Source: Sulfitobacter mediterraneus (lineage in GTDB: Bacteria; Pseudomonadota; Alphaproteobacteria; Rhodobacterales; Rhodobacteraceae). Taken from it: 64,000 nt of DNA. Below the pieces are notes generated by a model. That model was not told the origin of the DNA. It worked only from the letters and a program-made list of their open reading frames with translations, and searched no databases. Positions within the stretch are counted from its first letter, which is position 1. The number at the start of each line of letters is the position of its first letter. This document shows positions 44,704 to 52,800 of this stretch, in pieces. Both the position numbers and the translations under genes were made by a program. The stretch spans positions 62,001-126,000 of the forward strand of contig NZ_QBKU01000005.1 of assembly GCF_003054325.1 (NCBI RefSeq), in the 5' to 3' direction.

Positions 44704-45597
44704 TCAGGCCAGTTCGCCGCGTTCCTGGGCCAGTCGGATCTGTTTTTGCCGCTCGCGGAACCGCTCCTTGTCCCAGTCCGACGTTTTGTCATGGCACTTG
44801 TGACAGCTCACGCCCATCTCGTATTCCGGCCGTTTCATGTCTTCTGGCAGAATTGGCTGGCGGCATCCGTGGCACAGGACATGCGGGCCTTCCGCCAAGC
44901 CGTGTCCAACACTCACCCGGTTGTCAAAAACAAAACATTCGCCGCTCCAGGTGCTGTCATCCTGGGGCACCTCTTCGAGATATTTCAGGATGCCGCCCTT
45001 GAGGTGATAAACATCCTCGACGCCTTGGCCGAGCAGGTAGTTGGTGGATTTCTCACAGCGAATCCCGCCTGTACAGAACATCGCAACTTTCTTGTTGTGG
45101 AACCTGTGTTTGTTGGCTTCCCACCAAGCCGGGAACTCACCAAAGGTTTTGGTTTCAGGATCAACCGCGCCATCAAATGTGCCAATAGCCACTTCATAGT
45201 CGTTCCGGGTGTCGATCACGGCGACGTCGGGGCTTTGGATCAAGGCGTTCCAGTCTTGCGGATCGACATAGTGGCCGACACTTGCCCGCGGATCGACATC
45301 GGGCTGGCCCATTGTCACGATCTCTTTTTTCAGCCGCACTTTCATTTTGCCAAAGGGTGCGCGATCGCTGGTCGCCTCTTTCCACTCCAGATCGGCGCAT
45401 CCCGGCAGGGCCTTGAGATGGGCAAGCACTGCATCAATGCCTGCACGCGGGCCGGCGATGGTGCCGTTTACCCCCTCACGGGCCAACAACAGGGAACCTG
45501 AGACATCCTGCGCGAGGCACAGCTCCAGCAAAGCAGGTTTCACGGCAGCCGGATCATCGAACCGGGTGAAATGGTAGAGTGCAGCGATAATATACAT
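44704..45597 (-). CDS. trhO: tRNA uridine-34 hydroxylase (rhodanese-related)
   Basis: The 297-residue protein (start 45597, MYIIAALYHFTRFDDPAAVK) is the YceA/TrhO family. An N-terminal domain (GVNGTIAGPRAGIDAVLAHL) is followed by a rhodanese domain with the active cysteine loop MFCTGGIRCEKS (about residues 178-189) and a C-terminal zinc-ribbon-like cysteine set (CHGCRQPILPED, CHKCHDK). TrhO uses oxygen to form 5-hydroxyuridine at the wobble position of tRNA. It is divergent from pncA. Confidence 0.94.
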   Translation of the reverse strand: MYIIAALYHFTRFDDPAAVKPALLELCLAQDVSGSLLLAREGVNGTIAGPRAGIDAVLAHLKALPGCADLEWKEATSDRAPFGKMKVRLKKEIVTMGQPDVDPRASVGHYVDPQDWNALIQSPDVAVIDTRNDYEVAIGTFDGAVDPETKTFGEFPAWWEANKHRFHNKKVAMFCTGGIRCEKSTNYLLGQGVEDVYHLKGGILKYLEEVPQDDSTWSGECFVFDNRVSVGHGLAEGPHVLCHGCRQPILPEDMKRPEYEMGVSCHKCHDKTSDWDKERFRERQKQIRLAQERGELA

Positions 45598-45687
45598 GGC
45601 CTGCAATTACGGCTTTGGGGGGCTGTTCTGCAAGAGGGGGCTGGGCTAGTTTCCCTTGAGAACGGCCCAAAAACAAAGGAATTCACC

Positions 45688-46281
45688 ATGAAAGCCCTGA
45701 TCGTGATCGACCAGCAAAACGATTTTTGCCCTGGTGGCGCCCTTGCCGTGCCAGAAGGGGACCAGATCGTGCAGGGGATCAATGCTTTGATGGCGGATTT
45801 TGATGCGGTGATTCTCACGCAAGATTGGCATCCGGCGGGGCATTCATCCTTTGCCTCAAGTCACGATGGCAAGAGCCCTTATGACGTGATCGACATGCCT
45901 TACGGGCCACAGGTGCTTTGGCCGGACCATTGCATTCAGGGCAGTATAGGCGCGAAGTTCCACATGGAATTGCAGCAAGACCGCGCCGATCTGATCATTC
46001 GCAAAGGCTACAACCCGGCCATCGACAGCTATTCCGCGTTCTTCGAGAACGATCACAAGACCGCAACGGGTCTCGAAGGCTATCTGCGCACGCGGGGCAT
46101 CACGGAGCTGACGATGGTGGGTCTTGCGCTGGATTTTTGTGTGAACTTTTCAGCGGTGGATGCCGCCAATCTGGGGTTTGACGTGACAGTGCGCCGCGAT
46201 CTATGCCGCGCGATTGATCTTGATGGCTCATTGGCCGCCGCGCTTGAAGGCATGGAAAAGGCTGGTGTGACGCTGGCTTAA
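45688..46281 (+). CDS. pncA: Nicotinamidase
   Basis: PncA hydrolyses nicotinamide to nicotinate. From the ATG at 45688 (after AAAGGA) the protein is 197 residues. The catalytic triad is visible: D8 in VIDQQNDF, a lysine in IIRKGYNP and the nucleophile cysteine in ALDFCVNFSA; the metal-binding DWHPAGHSSFA is present. It supplies nicotinate to PncB encoded at 47165. Its stop overlaps that of the convergent NYN gene (TTAA). Confidence 0.94.
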   Translation: MKALIVIDQQNDFCPGGALAVPEGDQIVQGINALMADFDAVILTQDWHPAGHSSFASSHDGKSPYDVIDMPYGPQVLWPDHCIQGSIGAKFHMELQQDRADLIIRKGYNPAIDSYSAFFENDHKTATGLEGYLRTRGITELTMVGLALDFCVNFSAVDAANLGFDVTVRRDLCRAIDLDGSLAAALEGMEKAGVTLA

Positions 46282-46934
46282 AGCCCGTCAAAGATCGGCC
46301 TGCCCCGCGCAATGATCCCTTTCACCAGTTTGAGACCGCGGGTTTGTTGGTGGCGATCGCCAAAGCGGTCGTTCGATACCACGGGCAGGGTCTGCTCTCG
46401 GGCGAACTTCAGGATAAATGCATCTGCCTCGGTTTTGGCCGGGCAAACCCGCACGCGGGCCTGCGGCAGGCCCAGAGCCTTGGCAAAGCTCTTTTCGGTC
46501 AGGGATGTGTCGTTCAAATGATGCCGCGACGAGGCGTCGAGAAACACAAACGGCGCATAGCCGCGGCGGCGCAGGTCATCGACAACGATACACAATGTCG
46601 ACAGTTCGGCTTGTTCGCCATCCCAATACAGGACGTTGGTGCCGTCGATGACGATCTCCTTGCTGTCAGGCTGTGGATCCTGCGGCGCGGTTCGGTCTTG
46701 TGCCGGAGGGCGGGATTTGCCCAGCCGCGCACCAAGGGCGAGGATCAGGACAAACAGGGCCGCACCGATCCAATAGGGTTGATAGATCCCAGTCAGTGGA
46801 TAAAACCGGGACAGATACACACCGAACAACGCTGTCAAAACCAAGGTGATTAAACCAAAGCGGGCAAGGCAGGCGAAAAAACCGACGAAGGCCAGAATTA
46901 CCGTGCCGAGACGAATAACATCAAACTGATCCAT
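46278..46934 (-). CDS. Membrane-anchored NYN/PIN-like ribonuclease domain protein
   Basis: Starting at 46934 (MDQFDVIRLGTVILAFVGFF) the protein is 218 residues. Two or three N-terminal membrane helices (about residues 7-75) are followed by a linker rich in Pro, Asp and Gln, then a cytosolic NYN/Zc3h12a-like nuclease domain beginning EIVIDGTNVLYWDGEQ (about residue 94). It retains further acidic residues (VVDDLRRRGYAPFVFLDASS, KTEADAFILKFA, VSNDRFGDRH), the usual metal site. It is probably an RNase tethered to the inner membrane. Its target is unknown, and it sits between the NAD-salvage genes. Confidence 0.82.
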   Translation of the reverse strand: MDQFDVIRLGTVILAFVGFFACLARFGLITLVLTALFGVYLSRFYPLTGIYQPYWIGAALFVLILALGARLGKSRPPAQDRTAPQDPQPDSKEIVIDGTNVLYWDGEQAELSTLCIVVDDLRRRGYAPFVFLDASSRHHLNDTSLTEKSFAKALGLPQARVRVCPAKTEADAFILKFAREQTLPVVSNDRFGDRHQQTRGLKLVKGIIARGRPIFDGL

Positions 46935-47068
46935 GAACCTGCCTTTCAAACCACACCGCTGGCATTTGAATATCCGCATTCTGCCGGATCAATGGGTGAA
47001 TAATGTGGCAGGCCTATCACCGTGAGTTGAAAAAGTGCAATGCCCGACAGAACGGGTTTTTGCCGGTC

Positions 47069-47087
47069 CGCACTGCGCAGCAGTGCG
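47069..47087. promoter_or_regulatory. Perfect hairpin upstream of pncB
   Basis: CGCACTGC-GCA-GCAGTGCG (8-bp stem) lies about 78 bp before pncB, within the 230 bp between the NYN gene and pncB. No protein-coding gene was seen in the gap. The hairpin could be a leader element or part of a palindromic repeat. Confidence 0.35.
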
Positions 47088-47164
47088 TGACAGCTGGGCT
47101 GAGCCTGCTTGCCAGTGCCGCCCGGCTTTGCTTTAACCGACGAACCTAATTGCCGGAGCCTCTC

Positions 47165-48457
47165 ATGGTCGATATCGCAACCCGCGTCTGGAACCACAAA
47201 TGGAAGATTGACCCGATTGTCCGGTCCCTGATCGATACCGACTTTTACAAGCTGTTGATGTGCCAGTCGATTTTCCGCAACAAGCCGGACACGCAGGTCA
47301 CCTTCAGCCTGATCAACCGGTCCAAACATGTGCCGCTGGCCAAACTGATTGACGAGGCCGAACTGCGCGAGCAATTGGACCATGTGCGCACCCTTTCGCT
47401 GAGCCGGGGCGAAAGCACCTGGCTGCGCGGCAATACCTTCTACGGTAAGCGCCAGATGTTCAGCCCCGAATTTATGGAGTGGTTCGAGGGTTTGCGCCTG
47501 CCGCCCTATCAATTGGAACGGCGCGGCGATCAATATGAGCTGACCTTTGAGGGCAAATGGCACGAGGTCATGCTGTGGGAAATTCCCGCCCTTGCCATTC
47601 TGATGGAACTGCGCGGCCGTGCTGTGCTGGATCAAATGGGCCGCTTTGAATTACAGGTGCTTTATGCCCGGTCGATGACCCGCGTCTGGGAAAAAATCGA
47701 GGTGCTGCGTGATATCCCAGACCTGTCGATTGCCGATTTCGGCACGCGGCGGCGGCATTCCTATCTGTGGCAGGACTGGTGTGTGCAGGCCATGCACGAA
47801 GGTCTCGGAGATGCGTTCACCGGCACGTCAAACTGCAAGATTGCCAAAAGCCGCGAGGTTGAGGCGATCGGCACCAATGCCCATGAGCTGCCGATGGTTT
47901 ACGCGGCCTTGGCCAAAGATGACGCCGCGCTGGCCCAAGCGCCTTATGACGTTTTGTCCGATTGGCATGATGAGCACGAAGGCAACCTGCGCATCATTCT
48001 GCCTGACACCTACGGCACAAAGGGTTTTCTCGACAATGCGCCTGATTGGCTTGCTGGTTGGACCGGCATCCGCATCGACAGCGGCGATCCTGCAACCGGT
48101 GCCCAAACGGCGATTGATTGGTGGAAGTCACGCGGCGAAGATCCGCTTGAGAAACGGGTGATCTTTTCAGACGGATTGGACGTCGAAAAGATTCGCACCT
48201 TGCACGCGCAATTTGCCGACAAGGTCAAAGTGTCCTTTGGCTGGGGTACGTTGCTGACCAATGATTTTCGCGGTCTGGTGCCCAATGACGCGCTTGCGCC
48301 ATTCTCATTGGTCTGCAAGGCGGTGTCGGCTAATGGGCATCCTACGGTCAAGTTGTCGGACAACCCGAACAAGGCGATGGGACCGCAAGACCAGATCGAC
48401 CGTTACAAGCACGTTTTTGGCGTTGGCGATCAGGCCGCAGAAGAGGTGGTGGTTTAA
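47165..48457 (+). CDS. pncB: Nicotinate phosphoribosyltransferase
   Basis: PncB converts nicotinate and PRPP to nicotinate mononucleotide with ATP. From the ATG at 47165 (after CCGGAGC) the protein is 430 residues, as in the alphaproteobacterial family; TTG at 47150 is less likely. The N-terminus VRSLIDTDFYKLLMCQSIFR is conserved, with RRRHSYLWQDWC and FSDGLDVEKI plus GWGTLLTND. Together with pncA it salvages nicotinamide into NAD. The stop is shared with the convergent DMT gene. Confidence 0.95.
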   Translation: MVDIATRVWNHKWKIDPIVRSLIDTDFYKLLMCQSIFRNKPDTQVTFSLINRSKHVPLAKLIDEAELREQLDHVRTLSLSRGESTWLRGNTFYGKRQMFSPEFMEWFEGLRLPPYQLERRGDQYELTFEGKWHEVMLWEIPALAILMELRGRAVLDQMGRFELQVLYARSMTRVWEKIEVLRDIPDLSIADFGTRRRHSYLWQDWCVQAMHEGLGDAFTGTSNCKIAKSREVEAIGTNAHELPMVYAALAKDDAALAQAPYDVLSDWHDEHEGNLRIILPDTYGTKGFLDNAPDWLAGWTGIRIDSGDPATGAQTAIDWWKSRGEDPLEKRVIFSDGLDVEKIRTLHAQFADKVKVSFGWGTLLTNDFRGLVPNDALAPFSLVCKAVSANGHPTVKLSDNPNKAMGPQDQIDRYKHVFGVGDQAAEEVVV

Positions 48458-49350
48458 GCGCGTTCTGCCCGCCTCAACCGCCGTTCGCGCCAGATGATCA
48501 GCAACCCGCCAACGATGATCAACAACGCACCGGGGAAAAGTTCGCCCCATGGGGCCTCATCAAAGAACGCCCAGCCAAAGACAAAGGCGATGGGGATGCC
48601 GAAATAGCTGAACGGGGCCAGATCGCTTTGTTCGGCCATGCGGTAGGCGGCGATCAGCAACAAAACGGCGGTACCGCCAAAGGCGCCCATCCCGCCGATC
48701 CAGATCAGATCACCAGTGTCTCTGATCGGTGAAAAACCCGTTGTCAGCACTGCAAGCAAAAGTGCTCCGATGGCTGCGAGGGCCGATGAATAGAGGTTGA
48801 TCAAACCTGTCGGCACTTCGGCGTCCATCATCCGCGCGGTCACGCCGGTCAGCGCATAGCAGGCCGCCGCGGCTAGGGGCAAAAGCGCCGCTGGCGTAAA
48901 GGTATCCCGCCCCGGACCAACCACCAAGATCACCCCGACAAAGCCGACCAGAACAGCCGCCCAACGGACCGGCCCAACCTTTTCACCCAGCAGTACGGCC
49001 GCCAATGCGACCATAAACAACGCATTGGCATAAGTGATGGTCGATGCGGTGGCAAAACTAAGTAACCCGAGGGAAAGATAGAAGAAATATTGCGCAAAGG
49101 TCAGTATGAACCCGCGCAACAACGCCAGCTTCCATTGCCGCAGATACCAGCGCCGTCCCGCCTGATGCCAAGCCCGCGACGACCAAAGCGCAATCGCGGC
49201 CGGGATCAGGCCAAAGAGGTTGCGATAGGCCGACAATTCCGCCGCGCCGTAAGCGCCGGACAGGTGTTTGATGATCAATCCCATGGAATCGAACAAGACA
49301 AGCGCGATCATTGAATAACATATCGCTAGGGTCGTTCGGCTGAGGTGCAT
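48454..49350 (-). CDS. DMT-superfamily (EamA) transporter
   Basis: Starting at 49350, after GGAG, the protein is 298 residues with ten predicted membrane helices in two EamA repeats (helices 1-5 and 6-10). The second repeat is marked by FGGTAVLLLIAAYRMAEQSD and FSYFGIPIAFVFGWAFFDE. EamA proteins export amino acids, metabolites or drugs; the substrate is unknown. The region from 49351 to about 49500 upstream of it contains no gene and probably holds promoters for this gene and the riboswitch. Confidence 0.85.
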   Translation of the reverse strand: MHLSRTTLAICYSMIALVLFDSMGLIIKHLSGAYGAAELSAYRNLFGLIPAAIALWSSRAWHQAGRRWYLRQWKLALLRGFILTFAQYFFYLSLGLLSFATASTITYANALFMVALAAVLLGEKVGPVRWAAVLVGFVGVILVVGPGRDTFTPAALLPLAAAACYALTGVTARMMDAEVPTGLINLYSSALAAIGALLLAVLTTGFSPIRDTGDLIWIGGMGAFGGTAVLLLIAAYRMAEQSDLAPFSYFGIPIAFVFGWAFFDEAPWGELFPGALLIIVGGLLIIWRERRLRRAERA

Positions 49351-49500
49351 AAGGCTCCGTTCTGGCGGGCACGATTCGCGCGGCGCTGCGCCCATGCGAT
49401 GATTTATCTGCACATTCCTCAGATAAGGCCAGCAAAGATGCGTTTTAGGCGCTTTGCCTGTCGCAAAACAACCTTGCCAACATTCTGGTCAAATGCGACA

Positions 49501-49702
49501 TTTGCCGGGCTTGGTGTTCCGAAGCGCATCCAATCTGGGTGTGGAACCGAACAGGGAATTCAGTAAGGATCGTCCGCGATCCGAAGCCGAAGCCGCCCCC
49601 GCGACTGTAAGCGGTGAGCCTGCGCCCACTATGCCACTCGTCCTCGGACGGGGAAGGCGGGCAAAGGCCACGACCCGCGAGCCAGGAGACCTGCCAAGCA
49701 AA
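49501..49702 (+). promoter_or_regulatory. Cobalamin riboswitch upstream of cbtB
   Basis: The B12 box GCGAGCCAGGAGACCTGCC is at 49677-49695. Upstream are GCCACTC (49633-49639), GGGAAGG (49651-49657), and CCGCGACTGTAAGCGG (49599-49614). The order and spacing match cobalamin riboswitches. Flanking TTTGC...TTGG and CCAAGCAAA (49694-49702) may form the P1 stem. It should lower expression of the downstream cobalt/cobalamin genes when cobalamin is abundant. Confidence 0.93.
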
Positions 49703-49748
49703 TGAAACGCAATATGCCGTCGGGTGTGACGGTAAGGAGAAAAAGAAG

Positions 49749-49919
49749 ATGACAACAACAACCAAGACACGCGCAATCAGCACATCCCGTTTTGTTCCTG
49801 CGGTTTTCGCAGTGGCACTGGGTGCGGCACTGATCACCCTGACCGGCCACGTTCAGGCAGCGGCCCTGCACGATGCGGCACATGATGTCCGCCACGCCAC
49901 AGGCTTTCCCTGCCACTAA
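49749..49919 (+). CDS. cbtB: Cobalt transporter subunit CbtB
   Basis: The 56-residue protein (ATG at 49749 after AAGGAG) has one membrane helix (FVPAVFAVALGAALITLTGH) and a histidine-rich C-terminus (LHDAAHDVRHATGFPCH), the mark of CbtB. It forms a cobalt uptake system with CbtA. It lies immediately after the cobalamin riboswitch. Confidence 0.92.
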   Translation: MTTTTKTRAISTSRFVPAVFAVALGAALITLTGHVQAAALHDAAHDVRHATGFPCH

Positions 49920-49942
49920 GCGCGATTGCGTTTAGGTTTTCT

Positions 49943-49969
49943 GCGGCCTCACCTTGTTGGGTGAGCCGC
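49943..49969 (+). promoter_or_regulatory. Hairpin between cbtB and cbtA
   Basis: GCGG-C-CTCACC pairs with GGTGAG-CCGC (10 pairs with one bulge) in the 208-bp gap between cbtB and cbtA. No gene is seen in the gap. It could regulate the ratio of CbtB to CbtA transcript or be an RNA processing site. Confidence 0.35.
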
Positions 49970-50127
49970 TGAAATAGTCTTCCCTTCGCGGGGTTTTTGG
50001 CGTTTCCGTATTCTGATTGCTTGGAGTGGCGGCCGGTTATCGGCTGCTTTCTTTGCGTTATGGCATCCGCTTTTTTAAATCCCGCATCTCGCGCCACAGG
50101 CGCAGTACCACAAGGATTTGGATTTCC

Positions 50128-50805
50128 ATGTTGTCCCGTTTTACCATCAGCGCCGTTTTTGCCGGTGCCGCCGCTGGTCTGTTGACCGGTCTACTACAGC
50201 TTGTTTTTGTACAACCTGTCCTCTTGCACGCCGAACTTTACGAAGGCGGCGATCTTGTCCACTTTGGCGCCGAAGCCGTCAGCGCCCATCCGGAACTGCC
50301 CGGATTTGACCTGATGCGCGACGGCCTTAGCGTGATTTTCACCATGCTCACGTATACGGGCTATGCCTTGATCCTCATCGGCGCGATGAGTTTTGCCGAA
50401 GAGCGCGGCACACCCATCACGGCCCGTTGGGGTATCCTGTGGGGGATTGCGGGGTTTGTTGCATTCCACCTCGCTCCCGGATTTACCCTTGCACCCGAAG
50501 TGCCGGGTGTTGCTGCCGCTGACGTGACCGCCCGGCAAGTCTGGTGGTTTGCCACCGTGGCAGCAGCGGTTGTGGCGCTCTGGCTGATCGCTTTTGGCCG
50601 GTCGCCGATCATGATCTTGATCGCAGCGGTTCTGTTGGCCGCGCCCCACCTGATCGGTGCGCCCGAACCTGATACCTTTGCCGGGCCTGTCCCAACCGAA
50701 ATCGGGGCCCTGTTTGCCGCCCGCGCCTTTGGCGTTGGCCTTGCCGCTTGGGTGATGCTTGGTGCCTTCGCGGCCTATTTCTGGCAGCGTGAAGGGGAGC
50801 AGTGA
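50128..50805 (+). CDS. cbtA: Cobalt transporter subunit CbtA
   Basis: The 225-residue protein (ATG at 50128 after AAGGA) has five to six predicted membrane helices. It starts with FAGAAAGLLTGLLQLVFVQP, typical of CbtA, and later has WGILWGIAGFVAFHLAPGF. CbtA and CbtB are predicted to import cobalt for cobalamin synthesis. An ATG in frame at 50017 would add an unlikely upstream tail. Confidence 0.92.
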   Translation: MLSRFTISAVFAGAAAGLLTGLLQLVFVQPVLLHAELYEGGDLVHFGAEAVSAHPELPGFDLMRDGLSVIFTMLTYTGYALILIGAMSFAEERGTPITARWGILWGIAGFVAFHLAPGFTLAPEVPGVAAADVTARQVWWFATVAAAVVALWLIAFGRSPIMILIAAVLLAAPHLIGAPEPDTFAGPVPTEIGALFAARAFGVGLAAWVMLGAFAAYFWQREGEQ

Positions 50806-50806
50806 C

Positions 50807-51319
50807 ATGAACCGGACGCTTTCTCTTTTTGTGATTGGTCTGGTGTTTGGCGGCGGTCTTGGCTTTGCCATTGCGGCCGGAAATGGCGTCACATTTGATG
50901 GCCATGACCACGCCGATCCATCCGCCCACGGCGGTGCAATGGATCACGCCGCAATGGGCCATGGCAGCGATCACGAGATGATGCACGACACGCCCATCGA
51001 CCTGCCTGCAGCAAATGCGCCGACAGTCGCGATGGAGTTGACCGACGATCCGATGGCAGGTCACAACCTGCACATCATCACCAGCAACTTTGCCTATGCC
51101 CCGCAGCAGGCCAGCCTTGCCCACACGCCGGGTGAAGGCCACGCGCATGTCTATATCAACGGAGAAAAGCTGGGCCGCGTTTATGGGCCTTGGTTGCACA
51201 TCGCCAGCCTGCCCAAGGGCGAGGTCACAGTTGAGGTCACATTGAACAGCAACGATCACCGGCCCTTGTCGGTGAACGGCACCGCCATTTCCGCCAGCAC
51301 CACGCTGACGGTGGACTAG
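50807..51319 (+). CDS. Histidine-rich exported protein in the cobalt operon
   Basis: The 170-residue protein starts 1 bp after the cbtA stop. Its N-terminus is a membrane helix/signal (LSLFVIGLVFGGGLGFAIAA) followed by a histidine- and methionine-rich segment (DGHDHADPSAHGGAMDHAAM, HGSDHEMMHD), then a soluble beta-rich domain (GHNLHIITSNFAYAPQQASL, EGHAHVYINGEKLGRVYGPW). I do not recognise the family. Position between cbtA and cobW, with His/Met clusters, suggests periplasmic cobalt binding or delivery to CbtA. Confidence 0.72.
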   Translation: MNRTLSLFVIGLVFGGGLGFAIAAGNGVTFDGHDHADPSAHGGAMDHAAMGHGSDHEMMHDTPIDLPAANAPTVAMELTDDPMAGHNLHIITSNFAYAPQQASLAHTPGEGHAHVYINGEKLGRVYGPWLHIASLPKGEVTVEVTLNSNDHRPLSVNGTAISASTTLTVD

Positions 51320-51367
51320 GGGCCGCTTGCCCCGATCACATCGGTGGGCTAGGCCCTGCGCCAGCCC
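51319..51367 (+). promoter_or_regulatory. Cluster of three short hairpins within the cob operon
   Basis: GGGGC-CGCTT-GCCCC (51319-51333), CCGAT-CAC-ATCGG (51332-51344) and GGGCT...AGCCC (51346-51367) lie in the 72 bp between the His-rich protein and the DUF1636 gene. They could mark an RNA processing or partial termination point separating cobalt uptake from synthesis genes. Confidence 0.35.
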
Positions 51368-51391
51368 GCCGAAATCTGAAAGGTCAAACCC

Positions 51392-51766
51392 ATGACCACA
51401 ACATTGCATGTTTGCACCACCTGCCGCGCCGGTGAAGTGCTCGAAGAAGACGCCCCGCGCCCCGGTGCGCAGCTCTATGCGGCCCTCACCGAAACTGGCG
51501 CGCCGGATGGTGTGCAAATCATCGGCGTTGAATGCCTGTCGGCCTGTTCCCAAGGCGCGGCGATTGCCCTGTCTGAGCCCGGCAAATGGAGCTACGTCTA
51601 TGGCCGTCTGACCAAGGCGGATGTGGACGACATCCTTGCCGGTGCTGCCGCCTATGCCGCGACCGATGATGGCCTTGTCCCATGGCGCGAGCGCCCCGTT
51701 ATTTTCCGCAAGCAAAGCCTTGCGCGTATCCCATCTCTGACCTTCCCCGAGGAGCCCAAAACATGA
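51392..51766 (+). CDS. DUF1636-family protein
   Basis: The 124-residue protein has two cysteine pairs, LHVCTTCRAG (C8, C11) and ECLSACSQG (about C49, C53), resembling thioredoxin-like [2Fe-2S] proteins. DUF1636 genes are regularly found next to cobW and cobN in alphaproteobacteria. An iron-sulfur or metal-handling role is inferred. The stop overlaps the cobW start (ATGA). Confidence 0.85.
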   Translation: MTTTLHVCTTCRAGEVLEEDAPRPGAQLYAALTETGAPDGVQIIGVECLSACSQGAAIALSEPGKWSYVYGRLTKADVDDILAGAAAYAATDDGLVPWRERPVIFRKQSLARIPSLTFPEEPKT

Positions 51767-52797
51767 ACGACCTGTCCAAAATTCCCGTCACTGTGATCAC
51801 CGGCTTTCTCGGGTCCGGCAAAACCACGCTGATCCGCCACTTGATGACCAATGCAGGCGGTCGCCGCCTTGCGGTGTTGGTCAACGAGTTTGGCACCGTT
51901 GGCGTGGATGGTGATATCCTCAAATCCTGTGCGATCCCTGATTGCCCGGAAGAAAACATCGTAGAGCTGGCAAATGGCTGTATCTGCTGCACCGTGGCTG
52001 ACGATTTTATCCCGACCATCGAGGCGCTGATGGACCTGCCGACGCGCCCTGACCACATCCTGATCGAAACCTCCGGTTTGGCGCTGCCCAAGCCGTTGCT
52101 CAAGGCGTTTGACTGGCCTGCGATCCGGTCCAAGATCACCGTTGATGGCGTGATCGCGCTGGCCGATGCCGAAGCGGTGGCGGCTGGCCGTTTTGCCGCT
52201 GACGAACATGCGGTGGACGAACAGCGCAAGGCGGACGAATCCCTGGATCACGAAACGCCGCTGTCCGAGGTGTTCGAAGATCAGATTTCCTGTGCCGACA
52301 TTATCCTGATGTCCAAGGCCGACCTCGCCGGTGACGATGGCCTGTCCAAAGCCCGCAGCGTGATCGAAGCCGAAAGCCCGCGCCAGATCCCGATCCTGCC
52401 GATGAGCGAAGGTGTGATTGATCCAAACGTTGTTCTGGGCCTCAACGCCAAAGCCGAAGACGATCTTGCCGCACGTCCATCGCACCACGATGGCCACGAT
52501 GATCACGAACATGACGATTTCGAAACCATCGTTGTGCCAATGCCCGAAGTGGACGATGTGGATGCCTTGGTTGCCGCTATCGAAAAGCTGGCCAACGAAC
52601 AGCATATTCTGCGCGTCAAAGGTTATGTCGCTGTCACCGGCAAGCCGATGCGCTTGTTGGTGCAGGCTGTGGGCGCACGGGTGCGTCAACAGTTTGACCG
52701 CCCTTGGGGCAGTGACGCGCGGCAGGGCCATTTGGTGGTGATTGCAGAACACGATCACATCGACACCGCAGCCATTCGCGGCGTTTTGGGGGCCTGA
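51763..52797 (+). CDS. cobW: CobW GTPase (cobalt metallochaperone)
   Basis: The 344-residue G3E GTPase has Walker A TGFLGSGKTTLIRHLM (about residues 14-29), the metal-binding CxCC in NGCICCT, and a His/Asp-rich tail (SHHDGHDDHEHDD near residue 245). CobW is thought to deliver cobalt to the CobNST chelatase. It is directly upstream of cobN (3 bp gap). The ATG at 51763 overlaps the DUF1636 stop. Confidence 0.95.
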   Translation: MNDLSKIPVTVITGFLGSGKTTLIRHLMTNAGGRRLAVLVNEFGTVGVDGDILKSCAIPDCPEENIVELANGCICCTVADDFIPTIEALMDLPTRPDHILIETSGLALPKPLLKAFDWPAIRSKITVDGVIALADAEAVAAGRFAADEHAVDEQRKADESLDHETPLSEVFEDQISCADIILMSKADLAGDDGLSKARSVIEAESPRQIPILPMSEGVIDPNVVLGLNAKAEDDLAARPSHHDGHDDHEHDDFETIVVPMPEVDDVDALVAAIEKLANEQHILRVKGYVAVTGKPMRLLVQAVGARVRQQFDRPWGSDARQGHLVVIAEHDHIDTAAIRGVLGA

Positions 52798-52800
52798 TCC

